Source of the DNA: Propionicimonas paludicola
Lineage (GTDB): Bacteria; Actinomycetota; Actinomycetes; Propionibacteriales; Propionibacteriaceae
Assembly: GCF_002563675.1 (NCBI RefSeq)
Contig: NZ_PDJC01000001.1
Location: 1,984,001-2,048,000, forward strand
Direction: 5' to 3'
Length of the DNA: 64,000 nucleotides
Both the position numbers and the translations under genes were made by a program. Shown in pieces: positions 1-8,184 of the stretch; position 1 is the stretch's first letter; each line of letters opens with the position of its first letter. The notes below the pieces were generated by a model. It was not told where the DNA came from and made no database searches. It was given only the letters and a program-made list of their open reading frames with translations.

Positions 1-2
1 TC

Positions 3-1952
3 ACCGAACCCGGCCGCCCCAAGGACCGGACACAGGCCATCGCCGTCGATGCCGTTCTCTCCTGCCTCGCCGAGGGCCACACCTACCAGTTGCGCTACCT
101 CCAGGAGCTGACGCTGAGCCTGCTCGATAGTGGCCGGCTCGTGCTCAGCCGCTTCACCGGCCTGCTGCCCGACCTCTTCTTGGGTGGAGGCATGAAGGAG
201 GTGTGGCCGGTCGCCCTGCGGATCGCGGATGCCTGCGCCGCCCGTGCGACGACTCCTCCTGCTCTCGCTGAACTGCTGCGGACGCTGGCCGGCTATGCCG
301 CCGAAGCCCCCACCAGCGAACCGGGCATGGCACTGGCTGACTTGGCCTCCCGAAACGGACGGACCAAAGCGCACGTCGAGGCGAGCCAACTGGTCGCAAC
401 CATGACGGCGCACCGCCCACCGGTTGCCGAGCGCGAGGAGGCGCCCGGCACGCCCACACCCCCAGCCCCAGCCCGCCCGGAGCGCATCGTCATGGCCAGC
501 CCCGACTGGACCGATGAGCAACTGCTTCGCACGCTTAGCCGGGGCTACTACCACGTCACCGAGAGCTGCAACCCCTTGTGTCTCTACCCGGAGGGACACC
601 GCCAACTGCGAAAGCCCCATGCGTGGGTTCCAGAACTCGCGCTGGCTGCTTTGGTGAAGGCCATCGCCGAAGGCCGTGGCGCAGAGATGAGGCGAGGCGT
701 CCTTGCCATTGAGCGGATCACTGAGCCTCCGGCGATCATCGCCGCCATCGACCTGTGGGCCACCGGACGACTGGACCATCACCTCTTCTGGAGGATCGCG
801 CTGAACTCGGTGACCACGCAGGAACGCGGCGGCTCACCAGTGCAGAGCCCGGACACCACGTGGGGACGTGTGGCCGATCTACCGGGCTTCCCGACACTGG
901 GATCGGATGGACCTGTCGAACTGCCCGCCGCGCTGGACGGGGCAGCCGCGAGGTTGGCCTTCCTCCGGGCGTGCGAGTGCCTCCTGCTGGCCGAGCAAAA
1001 CTCGGTGGTACTGGCGACCCCGAGCTACTACGACGGGACGCTGACCCTGGATGCGCTGCTGGGCCGCCTGGATCGCGTCGGTCCGGCCCCAGCGGGCATG
1101 CTCGATCTGATGCAGGCGCTGTACCGCCTGCGCGAGGAGGATCCCGCGAGATCTGGTGAGATTCCCGGCGGCCGGTGGTTCACCGCGGCTGGTCTCATGG
1201 CGCCTGAAGGCGGCCGCCCGGCTGACATCGGCGAACTACTGCGAAGCTGGGTTGCGGCCGGCGGCATGACTGAACCACCGACCAGATGGGATGAGTCAGA
1301 TCGCCGACGGGCAGAGCTCTCCGGGCCCGTACCCTGGCGCTTCGCGGCGTCCGCACCTCGGGAGTTCACTCAGGATGAACTCGCCCTGGGCCAGCGCCTG
1401 GACGTCCTGCGCACGTTCCCCCGATTCTCCGAACTGGCGACGACCGGATGGACGTTGTGGCCTATCGAGCTCATCCCAACCGGCGCCCACGGCCGCTTCG
1501 GACCGATCTTGCACTGGCGAGTCCTCTCGGCAATGAGTGCCCCGGAGCGATGGCCGGACACCGATGTCGACTTTGTCGTACGCACGGCCTTCCAACTCGG
1601 CCGGATGGATCCTGCCACTGCGGTCGCGGCCTTCGATGACCCCCAGACATCGTTCACGGATCGAGAGCTCGCCGAGTTTGCGCGCAGCTGGGGACGCCTC
1701 CTCAACGGGGAGGCACGGGCGGCGGCGTGGCCCGTTCTCCTACAGCTCGGAATCTGTCGAGCAGCATCTCGGTACCATCGGCCAGCGGACGCCGAGATCT
1801 TTGCCGTGCTGGCCGAACATGCGAGAGAGCTCCCCCGTCCTGGCTGCGCACCCGCGGATCTCGAAAGACTCCGCGCATCAGTTGAGGGATGCTCCGATGT
1901 CGTGGTGCGCCGCTACCTTGACGAGTTGATCGCCGCGTTGGAGGGCGAATGA
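3..1952 (+). CDS. DUF6493-like protein, 5' end outside window
   Basis: The frame is open from base 3, so the true start lies upstream of the window; an internal TTG at 90 is not convincing as a start. About 650 residues are visible, mostly helical, with no signal peptide or membrane segment. The stretch with LLATPSYYDG followed by LDALLGRL resembles the central part of actinobacterial DUF6493-type proteins, which are often encoded beside SWIM zinc-finger proteins. That is the arrangement here: the stop overlaps the next start in ATGA. The family assignment is from memory of the pattern and is moderate. The biochemical function is unknown, and I see no catalytic motif. Confidence 0.6.
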   Translation, partial: TEPGRPKDRTQAIAVDAVLSCLAEGHTYQLRYLQELTLSLLDSGRLVLSRFTGLLPDLFLGGGMKEVWPVALRIADACAARATTPPALAELLRTLAGYAAEAPTSEPGMALADLASRNGRTKAHVEASQLVATMTAHRPPVAEREEAPGTPTPPAPARPERIVMASPDWTDEQLLRTLSRGYYHVTESCNPLCLYPEGHRQLRKPHAWVPELALAALVKAIAEGRGAEMRRGVLAIERITEPPAIIAAIDLWATGRLDHHLFWRIALNSVTTQERGGSPVQSPDTTWGRVADLPGFPTLGSDGPVELPAALDGAAARLAFLRACECLLLAEQNSVVLATPSYYDGTLTLDALLGRLDRVGPAPAGMLDLMQALYRLREEDPARSGEIPGGRWFTAAGLMAPEGGRPADIGELLRSWVAAGGMTEPPTRWDESDRRRAELSGPVPWRFAASAPREFTQDELALGQRLDVLRTFPRFSELATTGWTLWPIELIPTGAHGRFGPILHWRVLSAMSAPERWPDTDVDFVVRTAFQLGRMDPATAVAAFDDPQTSFTDRELAEFARSWGRLLNGEARAAAWPVLLQLGICRAASRYHRPADAEIFAVLAEHARELPRPGCAPADLERLRASVEGCSDVVVRRYLDELIAALEGE

Positions 1953-3289
1953 CGTCCACCTATGTGACCGACTCTGTGCTCGCCGACCACGAAGGAACCC
2001 GGCTGCTCGACCTGGCCACCACGGAGGCCCTCACCCCAACGGGCATCCACGACAGCCCGGTCTTCTTCCGCGGGTTCGTGGACCGACCCGACGTCGTGGC
2101 GGCCGGCCTGCTCGCCGTGGCGGACGTCGCCAGCACCCGCTACGCCGACCCCGGCCTCGCCCAGCGGATCGCGAAGGCCGATCCTGTCGTGACCGGAAGC
2201 GGCGATCGACTGCGCTTCGAGTCCTTCTCGGCCTGCAACGGCGTGCAGGCCCGGTTCGACCTCCTCGCCGGGGGTCTCGGCGGCAACCGCACCGAGTTCG
2301 GCACCACGAACGTCGACATCAACCGGCCACTGCGGATGGCCTTGGCAACCATCAGTCGACAGGAGGCGCTGCACCTCAGCGTCGCCCGCGACGAACTCCG
2401 TGCCTCGACTCTGGACGCCCTGCATGTGGAGAAGAAGGTGAACCTGCCGGATCGCTGGGTCCGCGGGCTGGCCGAGGTGCCGCTGATCTCCGCGGCGATG
2501 CGGCTCGTCGGCCAGATCGAGGGGGCCCGGCTCCCCTCGTTCATGGCTGCGCTGCCGCGAGTCAGTCCGCCCGGGCCGACCGTGTACCTGCTCCCCCACC
2601 GCCCGAACTGGCTGATCTCTCACCGGCCGATCGCCGGCGCGGTTCCGCTGGCTGGAGCCTCCCGTGTTCGCGGCGTGGAAAGAGCGCTGCGCTTCGCAAC
2701 CCGGCTCCGCATCTACACCGCCGAGACCGGGGCGTCGGCGTGGGTCTTCGAGCTGCCCGCCGCGCGACTGACGCTCACCCTCAGCCCGGATCCCTACCGA
2801 GGGTTCTCCGGAGAGGGAAGCCTGCTGGTCCTGCTGGCCAATCCCGAGTCCGAGCGGCTGGGCAGATCGCTACTCAGCGAGCTGCGCTGGTCGCCCAGGA
2901 TCGAACCCACCACTCTTGCTGCGCGCACCGGACACAGCCTCGAGGACATCACCGCCGGGCTGGCCTGGCTCGCCGCGTCGGGACGACTCGGCTTCGACCT
3001 GTCCGAGGACGCCTGGTTCCACCGCGAGTTGCCGGTTGAATCCGACAAGATCCTTCGCCGCAACCCGCGGCTGGCCAGCGCCCAGCGAATCATCGACGGC
3101 GGTGGCGTCACCGAATGGGGCGACGGCTGGCAGGTGCGCGGCAGCGATCGACGCTACCTGGTGAGCCGCGAGTTGCAGTGCCGGTGCGCATGGGAAGACG
3201 CGCACCACGGGAGTCGCGGCCCCTGCAAGCACGTCCTGGCCGTGATCCTGGTCAGGAACTCCGCTCCGAACCGGGACACTGAGCCCTAG
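1949..3289 (+). CDS. SWIM zinc-finger protein
   Basis: This is a 446-residue protein ending in a SWIM finger: Cys411-x-Cys413, then 12 residues, then Cys426-x-His428 (the CRC and PCKH elements). SWIM fingers bind DNA or protein partners. The preceding 400 residues show no recognised enzyme motif. A region near residues 310-350 (TLAARTGHSLEDITAGLAWL) looks like a winged-helix segment. The ATG at 1949 overlaps the TGA of the upstream DUF6493-like gene, so the two are translationally coupled and probably act together. The role of this pair is not established, and I infer none beyond partnership. Confidence 0.75.
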   Translation: MTSTYVTDSVLADHEGTRLLDLATTEALTPTGIHDSPVFFRGFVDRPDVVAAGLLAVADVASTRYADPGLAQRIAKADPVVTGSGDRLRFESFSACNGVQARFDLLAGGLGGNRTEFGTTNVDINRPLRMALATISRQEALHLSVARDELRASTLDALHVEKKVNLPDRWVRGLAEVPLISAAMRLVGQIEGARLPSFMAALPRVSPPGPTVYLLPHRPNWLISHRPIAGAVPLAGASRVRGVERALRFATRLRIYTAETGASAWVFELPAARLTLTLSPDPYRGFSGEGSLLVLLANPESERLGRSLLSELRWSPRIEPTTLAARTGHSLEDITAGLAWLAASGRLGFDLSEDAWFHRELPVESDKILRRNPRLASAQRIIDGGGVTEWGDGWQVRGSDRRYLVSRELQCRCAWEDAHHGSRGPCKHVLAVILVRNSAPNRDTEP

Positions 3290-3310
3290 TCGAGCGGGCA
3301 GAATCACAGC

Positions 3311-4288
3311 GTGATCGTTTCCCTTGGTGCCGTCAGCGCGGCTCGGCCACGTCCGATCGATCTGCTGCCGGCCGACCAGCCGGTGAAGCCACGTCCACCG
3401 GCCAGGCGGTGGCGCTACTCCCCCGGAGTCCGGCTGCTGGGCTTCCTGGCCGGACTGATCGTGGCGACGATCGTGGTGGTGGGCGTCGGCCGAGTTCCCG
3501 CCATTGCGCAGGCGGCCGCGCAGCACTGGTGGCTGGTCCGGCTGACCGAGATGATCGTGGCCGCCGCGGCATATCTGGTGTTGCTGTGGGTGGAACAGCG
3601 CCGTCCGGTGGAGCTCAGCGTCCGCAGGATCGGCGGCCTCGGTTGGGGGCTGCTGCTCGGAGCCGGCTTGTGCGCACTGGTGATCGGCGTGCTGTTCGCA
3701 GTGGGCAGCTACCGGGTGGTCGGGGTGAACCCGTCCTACCCGATCGTCCCGGCACTGATCTCGACCGGCCTGGTGGCCGCCGTCGCCGAGGAACTGATCT
3801 TCCGTGGGGTGCTGCTCCGACTCGTCGAGGACTCTCTGGGTACCTGGGCGGCGGTCGGTGTCGGTGCGTTGGCTTTCGGGCTCGCCCACCTGAGCAACCA
3901 GGACGCGACCCTGTGGGGCGCACTGGCCATCGCGCTGGAGGCCGGAGTGCTGTTCTCGGCGCTGTATGTGGTGACTCGGTCGTTGTGGTGGTGCATGGGC
4001 CTGCACTTCGCCTGGAACGTGCTGCAGGGCCCGGTGTTCGGCTCGGCCGTGTCCGGGTCCGGGACGGCGTCCGGGCTGCTCAGAGCGGAGTTCAGCGGAC
4101 CGGAATGGCTGACCGGTGGCGTCTTCGGAATCGAGGCTTCCGTGCTCTCGGTGGTGCTCCTGACCGCATTGGGAGGGTGGCTGCTGTGGTTGGTGCACCG
4201 GGACGGGGTCACCGTGGCGCCGCGGTGGGTACGTCGCCGTCGGCTGCTGGCCGAGGTGAGTTCAGCCCCGGCGGGACAGGCAGACTAG
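3311..4288 (+). CDS. CPBP family intramembrane metalloprotease
   Basis: A 325-residue polytopic membrane protein of the CAAX protease/bacteriocin-processing (CPBP, ABI) family. The glutamate motif is EELIFRG (Glu160, Glu161, Arg165), the second motif has His193 (LAHLSNQ), and the third is LHFAWN (His232, Asn236). All expected metal and catalytic positions are therefore present. The N-terminus is a proline-rich cytosolic stretch of about 40 residues before the first membrane helix. The GTG start was chosen because CAGAAT, a plausible -10 box, ends six bases upstream, which suggests a leaderless message. The 3' end overlaps the opposing acetyltransferase gene by 27 bp. The substrate is unknown. 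Confidence 0.88.
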   Translation: MIVSLGAVSAARPRPIDLLPADQPVKPRPPARRWRYSPGVRLLGFLAGLIVATIVVVGVGRVPAIAQAAAQHWWLVRLTEMIVAAAAYLVLLWVEQRRPVELSVRRIGGLGWGLLLGAGLCALVIGVLFAVGSYRVVGVNPSYPIVPALISTGLVAAVAEELIFRGVLLRLVEDSLGTWAAVGVGALAFGLAHLSNQDATLWGALAIALEAGVLFSALYVVTRSLWWCMGLHFAWNVLQGPVFGSAVSGSGTASGLLRAEFSGPEWLTGGVFGIEASVLSVVLLTALGGWLLWLVHRDGVTVAPRWVRRRRLLAEVSSAPAGQAD

Positions 4289-4726
4289 CTCGGCCCGCTC
4301 GTCCCAGGATGGCTGCTGCTGGAACCCGGCCCGCTGATAGAGGCGAAGCGCCGCATCCCGCCAGCACCAGACGGTGAGTCGGGCCTCGCCGGGGATCGCC
4401 GCAATCGCCGCCGCGAGCAACCGGGCACCGATCCCTTGGCCGCGGGCGGCATCACTGACGAACAGCCGCTTGATCTCGTTGCCACCGATCACGGCGATCC
4501 CGACTGCCCTGCCCTGATCGGTGGCGAGCAGGACATCCGATCCAGCCAGTGCGGACGCCGGATCGTCGATCTCGGCCTGGTAGCGCGCCGGCAACGGATC
4601 CGGGCTGGCCCCGGGCAGGCCGTGATCGCGCTTCTCAGCCTCGGTTTCGCGCAGGTACCGGGCCAGGAGAGCGGCCACGACTGGCGCATCGGCACCACTC
4701 AGGTCGGCCTGTCGGACTGTTGCCAT
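4262..4726 (-). CDS. GNAT family N-acetyltransferase
   Basis: A 154-residue single-domain acetyltransferase. The acetyl-CoA loop is visible as ARGQGIGARLL (the Q/RxxGxG/A signature), preceded by the strand IKRLFVSDAA and followed by CWRDAALRLYQRAGF, the usual C-terminal part of the fold. I chose the ATG at 4726 rather than the TTG one codon upstream; CAGGCT ends six bases before that TTG. The gene converges on the CPBP protease gene, with a short overlap. The substrate cannot be predicted from sequence. Confidence 0.85.
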   Translation of the reverse strand: MATVRQADLSGADAPVVAALLARYLRETEAEKRDHGLPGASPDPLPARYQAEIDDPASALAGSDVLLATDQGRAVGIAVIGGNEIKRLFVSDAARGQGIGARLLAAAIAAIPGEARLTVWCWRDAALRLYQRAGFQQQPSWDERAELVCLSRRG

Positions 4727-4768
4727 CAACCCAGCCTGGCAGGGGTCGTCCGCAACGGACGGACGAGC

Positions 4769-5326
4769 TCAGAGGGTGAGCCCGTCATAGGCAACGGCGA
4801 AGACCCGCTCCTCGGGGTCGAACCGGACCGGGTACTCGTTGGTCGGTAGCGCCTTCAGGTAGAACCGCAGGGCGTCGTCCCCGGCCGGCTCGATCATCAA
4901 GCAGCGCTGCATCCGTTCCGGGCTCACCCGCGAGTGCATGACGTCGTAGACGTAGTGCAGCAACTCGGAGCCGTGGTGTGGATCGTTGGCGCGGGGGAAG
5001 AAGCGTCGCCGATGCCGGAAGGCCGGATGGATGGCGATGTAGGCCAGGTAGTCGTACTGGTCTTCGGGGTAGCTCATCACGATGGCGCCGCCGATGACTC
5101 CCTCGGCCAAGTCGACGCTGTCGGCCGGTTCCGCCCGGCGGATGAACGCAGTCGTGTCGCGGAACTCGCTCCACAACTCATGGGACGACTTGCCGATCGG
5201 GAAGGACGTCTTGAGGATGTCGCGGATGGCGTGGCGATCACGTCGACTCAGTTCCGAGTAGGCGCAATGCTCATTGCGGAACTGGGGCTGGCCGAGGCTG
5301 TCGGTCGGCCTCTCCTGTCGTGCCAC
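4769..5326 (-). CDS. GNAT-like acetyltransferase, substrate unknown
   Basis: The protein is about 185 residues. The core (GGAIVMSYPEDQYDYLAYIAIHPAFRHR) has the beta4-beta5 pattern of a GNAT fold, but the acetyl-CoA loop is degenerate: RHRRRFFPRANDPHHGSELL replaces the usual QxxGxG. The end RCLMIEPAGDDALRFYLKAL fits the later strands. The GTG at 5326 has GGAGG four bases upstream; an ATG at 5371 would add 15 arginine- and glycine-rich residues that look non-coding. It lies 42 bp from the preceding acetyltransferase start, on the same strand. The function is uncertain, and the enzyme may have lost acetyl-CoA binding. Confidence 0.68.
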   Translation of the reverse strand: MARQERPTDSLGQPQFRNEHCAYSELSRRDRHAIRDILKTSFPIGKSSHELWSEFRDTTAFIRRAEPADSVDLAEGVIGGAIVMSYPEDQYDYLAYIAIHPAFRHRRRFFPRANDPHHGSELLHYVYDVMHSRVSPERMQRCLMIEPAGDDALRFYLKALPTNEYPVRFDPEERVFAVAYDGLTL

Positions 5327-5532
5327 GCCACCTCCGTTCCATGCTCGACGGCAAGAATGCCGCTCCTTCATCGGATGATCCGCCTTCGCCGGGCCCAGGA
5401 GCCTGCGGCGCGCCGCTCCCGTCGTCCGCAGGTGACCAACCGTCGCCCCGGCGGCGGCACCGGATTAGCATCGCGGCTCGCTCGGCATTCCTCAACCGTC
5501 CACCCCGGGCGATGATGCAGGCCGCGCGGCAC

Positions 5533-5538
5533 TAGGCT
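5533..5538 (+). promoter_or_regulatory. -10 box TAGGCT of leaderless small gene
   Basis: TAGGCT ends seven bases before the ATG at 5546 and there is no Shine-Dalgarno sequence. The transcript would start at or next to the initiation codon. Confidence 0.5.
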
Positions 5539-5545
5539 CAGCGTC

Positions 5546-5788
5546 ATGCCGATTTCCCGCGAAGAGCTGATCTCGATCCTGGCCGAGGCCGACCCGGTCG
5601 GACTGATCGCCGCCGGCGGCACTCACGACGAGTACGCCGCCGAAGCCGACGAGATCCTCAAGCTGCGCGGCGTCCCCCAGCTCACCGAGATCACCGGCGT
5701 CTTCGCAGTCAGCTTCAGCGAGCCCGGCGCCTGCAGCCGCGAGAAGGCGCGCTGGATCGCCGAAGAGATGGTCCGCCGAGCCGGCTAG
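5546..5788 (+). CDS. Small DUF1871-like protein
   Basis: An 80-residue soluble protein. The pattern ILAEADPVGLIA...THDEYAAEADEIL resembles the Asp-Pro-hydrophobic and DEY elements of DUF1871-type small proteins, in which most of the length is helical. The second half, ITGVFAVSFSEPGACSREKARWIAEEM, continues with one strand and a helix. It is monocistronic, with a convincing -10 box directly upstream and no ribosome site. No biochemical role is known to me, and the family resemblance is inferred from a short motif. Confidence 0.65.
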   Translation: MPISREELISILAEADPVGLIAAGGTHDEYAAEADEILKLRGVPQLTEITGVFAVSFSEPGACSREKARWIAEEMVRRAG

Positions 5789-5934
5789 GCGTCAACCGGG
5801 TCCTCGAAAGCCCGAGAACCCCGCTCGGCCCCTACGCAAGCACCGCAGTTGCCGACCCCGGCCAGGCATTGAATCCACGCACTGCGGGCTGCCAGCCTTG
5901 AGCCTGGACCCAGCCCAGCCACTCAGGGAGCGCG

Positions 5935-6567
5935 ATGTCCCGGACCCGTGTGCACAACTTCTCGATCTCACTGGACGGCTTCGCCACCGGCGAGCCGCAG
6001 AGCGCCGAGGCCCCGTTCGGACATGCCGGCCAGCGCCTGCACACCTGGATGATGGCCACTCGCTTCTGGGACCCGAGCGGCTCCGATGGCGTCGACCACG
6101 CCTTCGCGCAGCGGCACAGCGACGGGATCGGCGCCGAGATCATGGGCGCCCACAAGTTCGGCCCACCGGGTTGGCAGGACGATCCGGACTGGACCGGCTG
6201 GTGGGGCGAGAACCCGCCCTTCCACACCCCCGTGTTCGTGTTGACTCACCGTCCGCGGTCATCGATCGAGCTGGACGGCGGCACCACCTTCCACTTCCTC
6301 GACGCCAGCCCCGATCACGCTCTGGCCGTCGCCCGCGAGGCGGCCGGCGACCTGGACGTCCGGATCGGTGGCGGGCCGAGCATGCTCCGCGATTTCCTGG
6401 CGGCCGACCTGATCGATCACCTGCACCTGGTGGTGGTGCCGATCGTGCTGGGCCGCGGCGTCCGGCTCTGGGACGGCCTGGAAGGCATCGAGTCCGGCTT
6501 CGAGGTCGAGTCGGTCTCCTCACCCAGCGGCGTCACCCATCTGACCTTCACCAGGGTGCGTAGCTGA
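5935..6567 (+). CDS. RibD C-terminal / dihydrofolate reductase-like protein
   Basis: A 210-residue protein of the dihydrofolate reductase-like RibD_C family. It opens with the typical strand and loop VHNFSISLDGFATG, contains MGAHKFGPPGW where the nucleotide-binding helix starts, and ends with the diagnostic DVRIGGGPSMLRDFLAADLI and HLHLVVVPIVLGRGVRLWDG segments. Members reduce small heterocyclic or carbonyl substrates with NADPH; stand-alone copies such as this one are mostly of unknown specificity. An AGGGAG sequence lies four bases before the ATG. It stands alone, with about 200 bp on either side free of genes. Confidence 0.87.
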   Translation: MSRTRVHNFSISLDGFATGEPQSAEAPFGHAGQRLHTWMMATRFWDPSGSDGVDHAFAQRHSDGIGAEIMGAHKFGPPGWQDDPDWTGWWGENPPFHTPVFVLTHRPRSSIELDGGTTFHFLDASPDHALAVAREAAGDLDVRIGGGPSMLRDFLAADLIDHLHLVVVPIVLGRGVRLWDGLEGIESGFEVESVSSPSGVTHLTFTRVRS

Positions 6568-6643
6568 CCGTTCGCCCGCTCGGCGAAACCCCGCGCGATG
6601 CGATTTGCCGTCTCGATGCGCTGAACCTGCCCACAACGGCTCT

Positions 6644-6674
6644 CTGAGGCAATCGACCCGGCGAATCGCCTCAG
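6644..6674 (+). terminator. Possible stem-loop after the RibD-like gene
   Basis: CTGAGGC at 6644-6650 pairs with GCCTCAG at 6668-6674 around a 17-base loop, about 75 bp after the stop codon. There is no T-run, so this is a weak candidate. The rest of the 6568-6765 gap shows nothing else. Confidence 0.25.
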
Positions 6675-6765
6675 GCCTGTGCCTGCTGGCTGGCCGCGAT
6701 CGCCACCGGAGCCAGGGCGGTAATAGCGCCACCGAGGATCGATTGAGCGCGCCGACCGGGCCCAC

Positions 6766-6771
6766 TAGCCT
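6766..6771 (+). promoter_or_regulatory. -10 box TAGCCT of leaderless DUF1801 gene
   Basis: TAGCCT ends seven bases before the ATG at 6779 with no ribosome-binding site between. This supports the 6779 start over upstream in-frame codons. Confidence 0.5.
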
Positions 6772-6778
6772 CAGGCAA

Positions 6779-7210
6779 ATGGACGTCCCGGAGAACGTCG
6801 AGACCTACCTGGCTGGCCAGCCCGAGCCCAAGCAGTCCGACCTGCGCACGCTGCACGCACTCATGCTGGCCGAGTTTCCGGACTGCCGGCAGTGGTTCAC
6901 CGACGGCACCAACAGCGAGGGCAAGGTTGTCGCAAACCCCAGCATTGGCTACGGCGTTTACACCATCACCTATGCCAACGGGTCGTCGCGCGAGTTCTAC
7001 CGGATCGGTCTGAGCGCCAACGCATCGGGCATCTCGGTCTATGTGCTCGGCCTGGACGACAAGACCTACCTCGCACGCACCTACGGGGACCTGATCGGCA
7101 AAGCACACCTCACCGGCTACTGCATCAGGTTCAAGCGCCTCTCCGACATCCACCTTGAGACCCTGCAAGCGGCGATCAGGCATGGGATGACCGTCGATCA
7201 CACGGACTGA
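6779..7210 (+). CDS. DUF1801 (YdhG-like) protein
   Basis: A 143-residue soluble protein. It opens VPENVETYLAGQPEP, continues with a helix (LRTLHALMLAEFPDC), then strands around IGYGVYTIT and REFYRIGLSANASGISVYV, as in DUF1801/YdhG proteins, whose fold resembles the iron-chaperone frataxin-like group. The end RFKRLSDIHLETLQAAIRHG is the usual closing helix of this family. I placed the start at 6779 because a -10 box sits directly before it; a longer frame beginning at 6605 would add 58 residues of non-protein-like sequence. The function is not known. Confidence 0.82.
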   Translation: MDVPENVETYLAGQPEPKQSDLRTLHALMLAEFPDCRQWFTDGTNSEGKVVANPSIGYGVYTITYANGSSREFYRIGLSANASGISVYVLGLDDKTYLARTYGDLIGKAHLTGYCIRFKRLSDIHLETLQAAIRHGMTVDHTD

Positions 7211-7307
7211 CCACAAGGTCAGGCAGTCGCGTCACCGAGCGGGGCCACCGATCCGGCCTTCACCCGAACGCCCGGCGGACGCCATCCGCCCAAAAGGTGG
7301 TACCCGG

Positions 7308-8078
7308 CTAGAGCGTGCTGAACTCACGCAAGAGCGCACCGCGCTGCTCGACCACGTAGCGGATATCGGCCTCATATGAGGCGAGATGGCCGTCAGCAAC
7401 ATGCCGCTCGAACGCAGCATTGCCTGACGCAGCCTGATCCCGGATGTGTGCCATCAAGGAGGTCAGCCGCTCCGCCACGGTGTCGAGGAGCAGCTCATCC
7501 GGCTCGACCCCATAGGCGTGGCAGAAGGCGGATGCCATCACAGCCTGCTCGGCGACACTCCCAGCGCTCTCCGGGTTGTCCGGAGCGTGCAGCGGCGCGT
7601 ACCGGTAGACCGCATATGCGACGTCCCACAGCCGAGGTGCCGGGTGCGCGGTATCGAAGTCGATGAAGCCGACCACTCGTCCGCGACGGACGGCGCTGTT
7701 GTAGGGGGCGATATCGCCATGGCAGATCACCTCCGCCGGATGCCGGGGCGGCAACATCCACTCGTCGTGAGCCGACTGCTCGTAGCTGAGGCTTGCATCG
7801 TGAAGCCGACGCAGCAGGGCTCCGGCGGAGGCCACCAGCGCCGTGGTTCGGACGCCCGGTGGCAACGACTCGTACACGTCGCCGACAACATAGGTCAGCA
7901 CCTCTCGGCCCTCATCGTCGAAGCCCACCGGCATCGGCGCGCCGTCGAAGCCTTGCCGCCGCAGGTGGGTCAGCAGCCGGTGCACCGTAGGTGTGTGCCT
8001 TCCGGCCGGGCGGTGGACCAGCTCACCCCGGCGCAGCACCGAGTTCACACCACCCTGAAGCAGCTCGTCATCCGTCAC
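7308..8078 (-). CDS. Aminoglycoside phosphotransferase (APH) family protein
   Basis: A 256-residue kinase-like protein of the APH/choline kinase superfamily. The catalytic loop is ICHGDIAPYNSAVR (His-Gly-Asp...Asn), and the metal-binding motif is VGFIDFDTAHPAPRLWDVA. The GTG at 8078 is preceded by AAGGAG with seven bases of spacing, which decides the start over an ATG 30 codons upstream. Such genes in actinobacteria are usually housekeeping kinases of unknown small-molecule substrate rather than resistance determinants; nothing nearby suggests a resistance cassette. It is followed downstream by a 97-bp gap containing nothing I recognise. Confidence 0.85.
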   Translation of the reverse strand: MTDDELLQGGVNSVLRRGELVHRPAGRHTPTVHRLLTHLRRQGFDGAPMPVGFDDEGREVLTYVVGDVYESLPPGVRTTALVASAGALLRRLHDASLSYEQSAHDEWMLPPRHPAEVICHGDIAPYNSAVRRGRVVGFIDFDTAHPAPRLWDVAYAVYRYAPLHAPDNPESAGSVAEQAVMASAFCHAYGVEPDELLLDTVAERLTSLMAHIRDQAASGNAAFERHVADGHLASYEADIRYVVEQRGALLREFSTL

Positions 8079-8184
8079 AACGCAGCTCCTTCCCTCAAGC
8101 ACTCGTCCTGCGATAGCTGGCTCTGCCAGGGACGCATGTCGACCAGGCTCGGCGGTGCAAACCCGCACGAGAGCAGGGTCCGGC

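Noticed and set aside
7308-8078. Antibiotic-resistance determinant for the aminoglycoside phosphotransferase-like gene.
   Set aside because: The family is broad and mostly not resistance-related; no mobile or resistance context is present.
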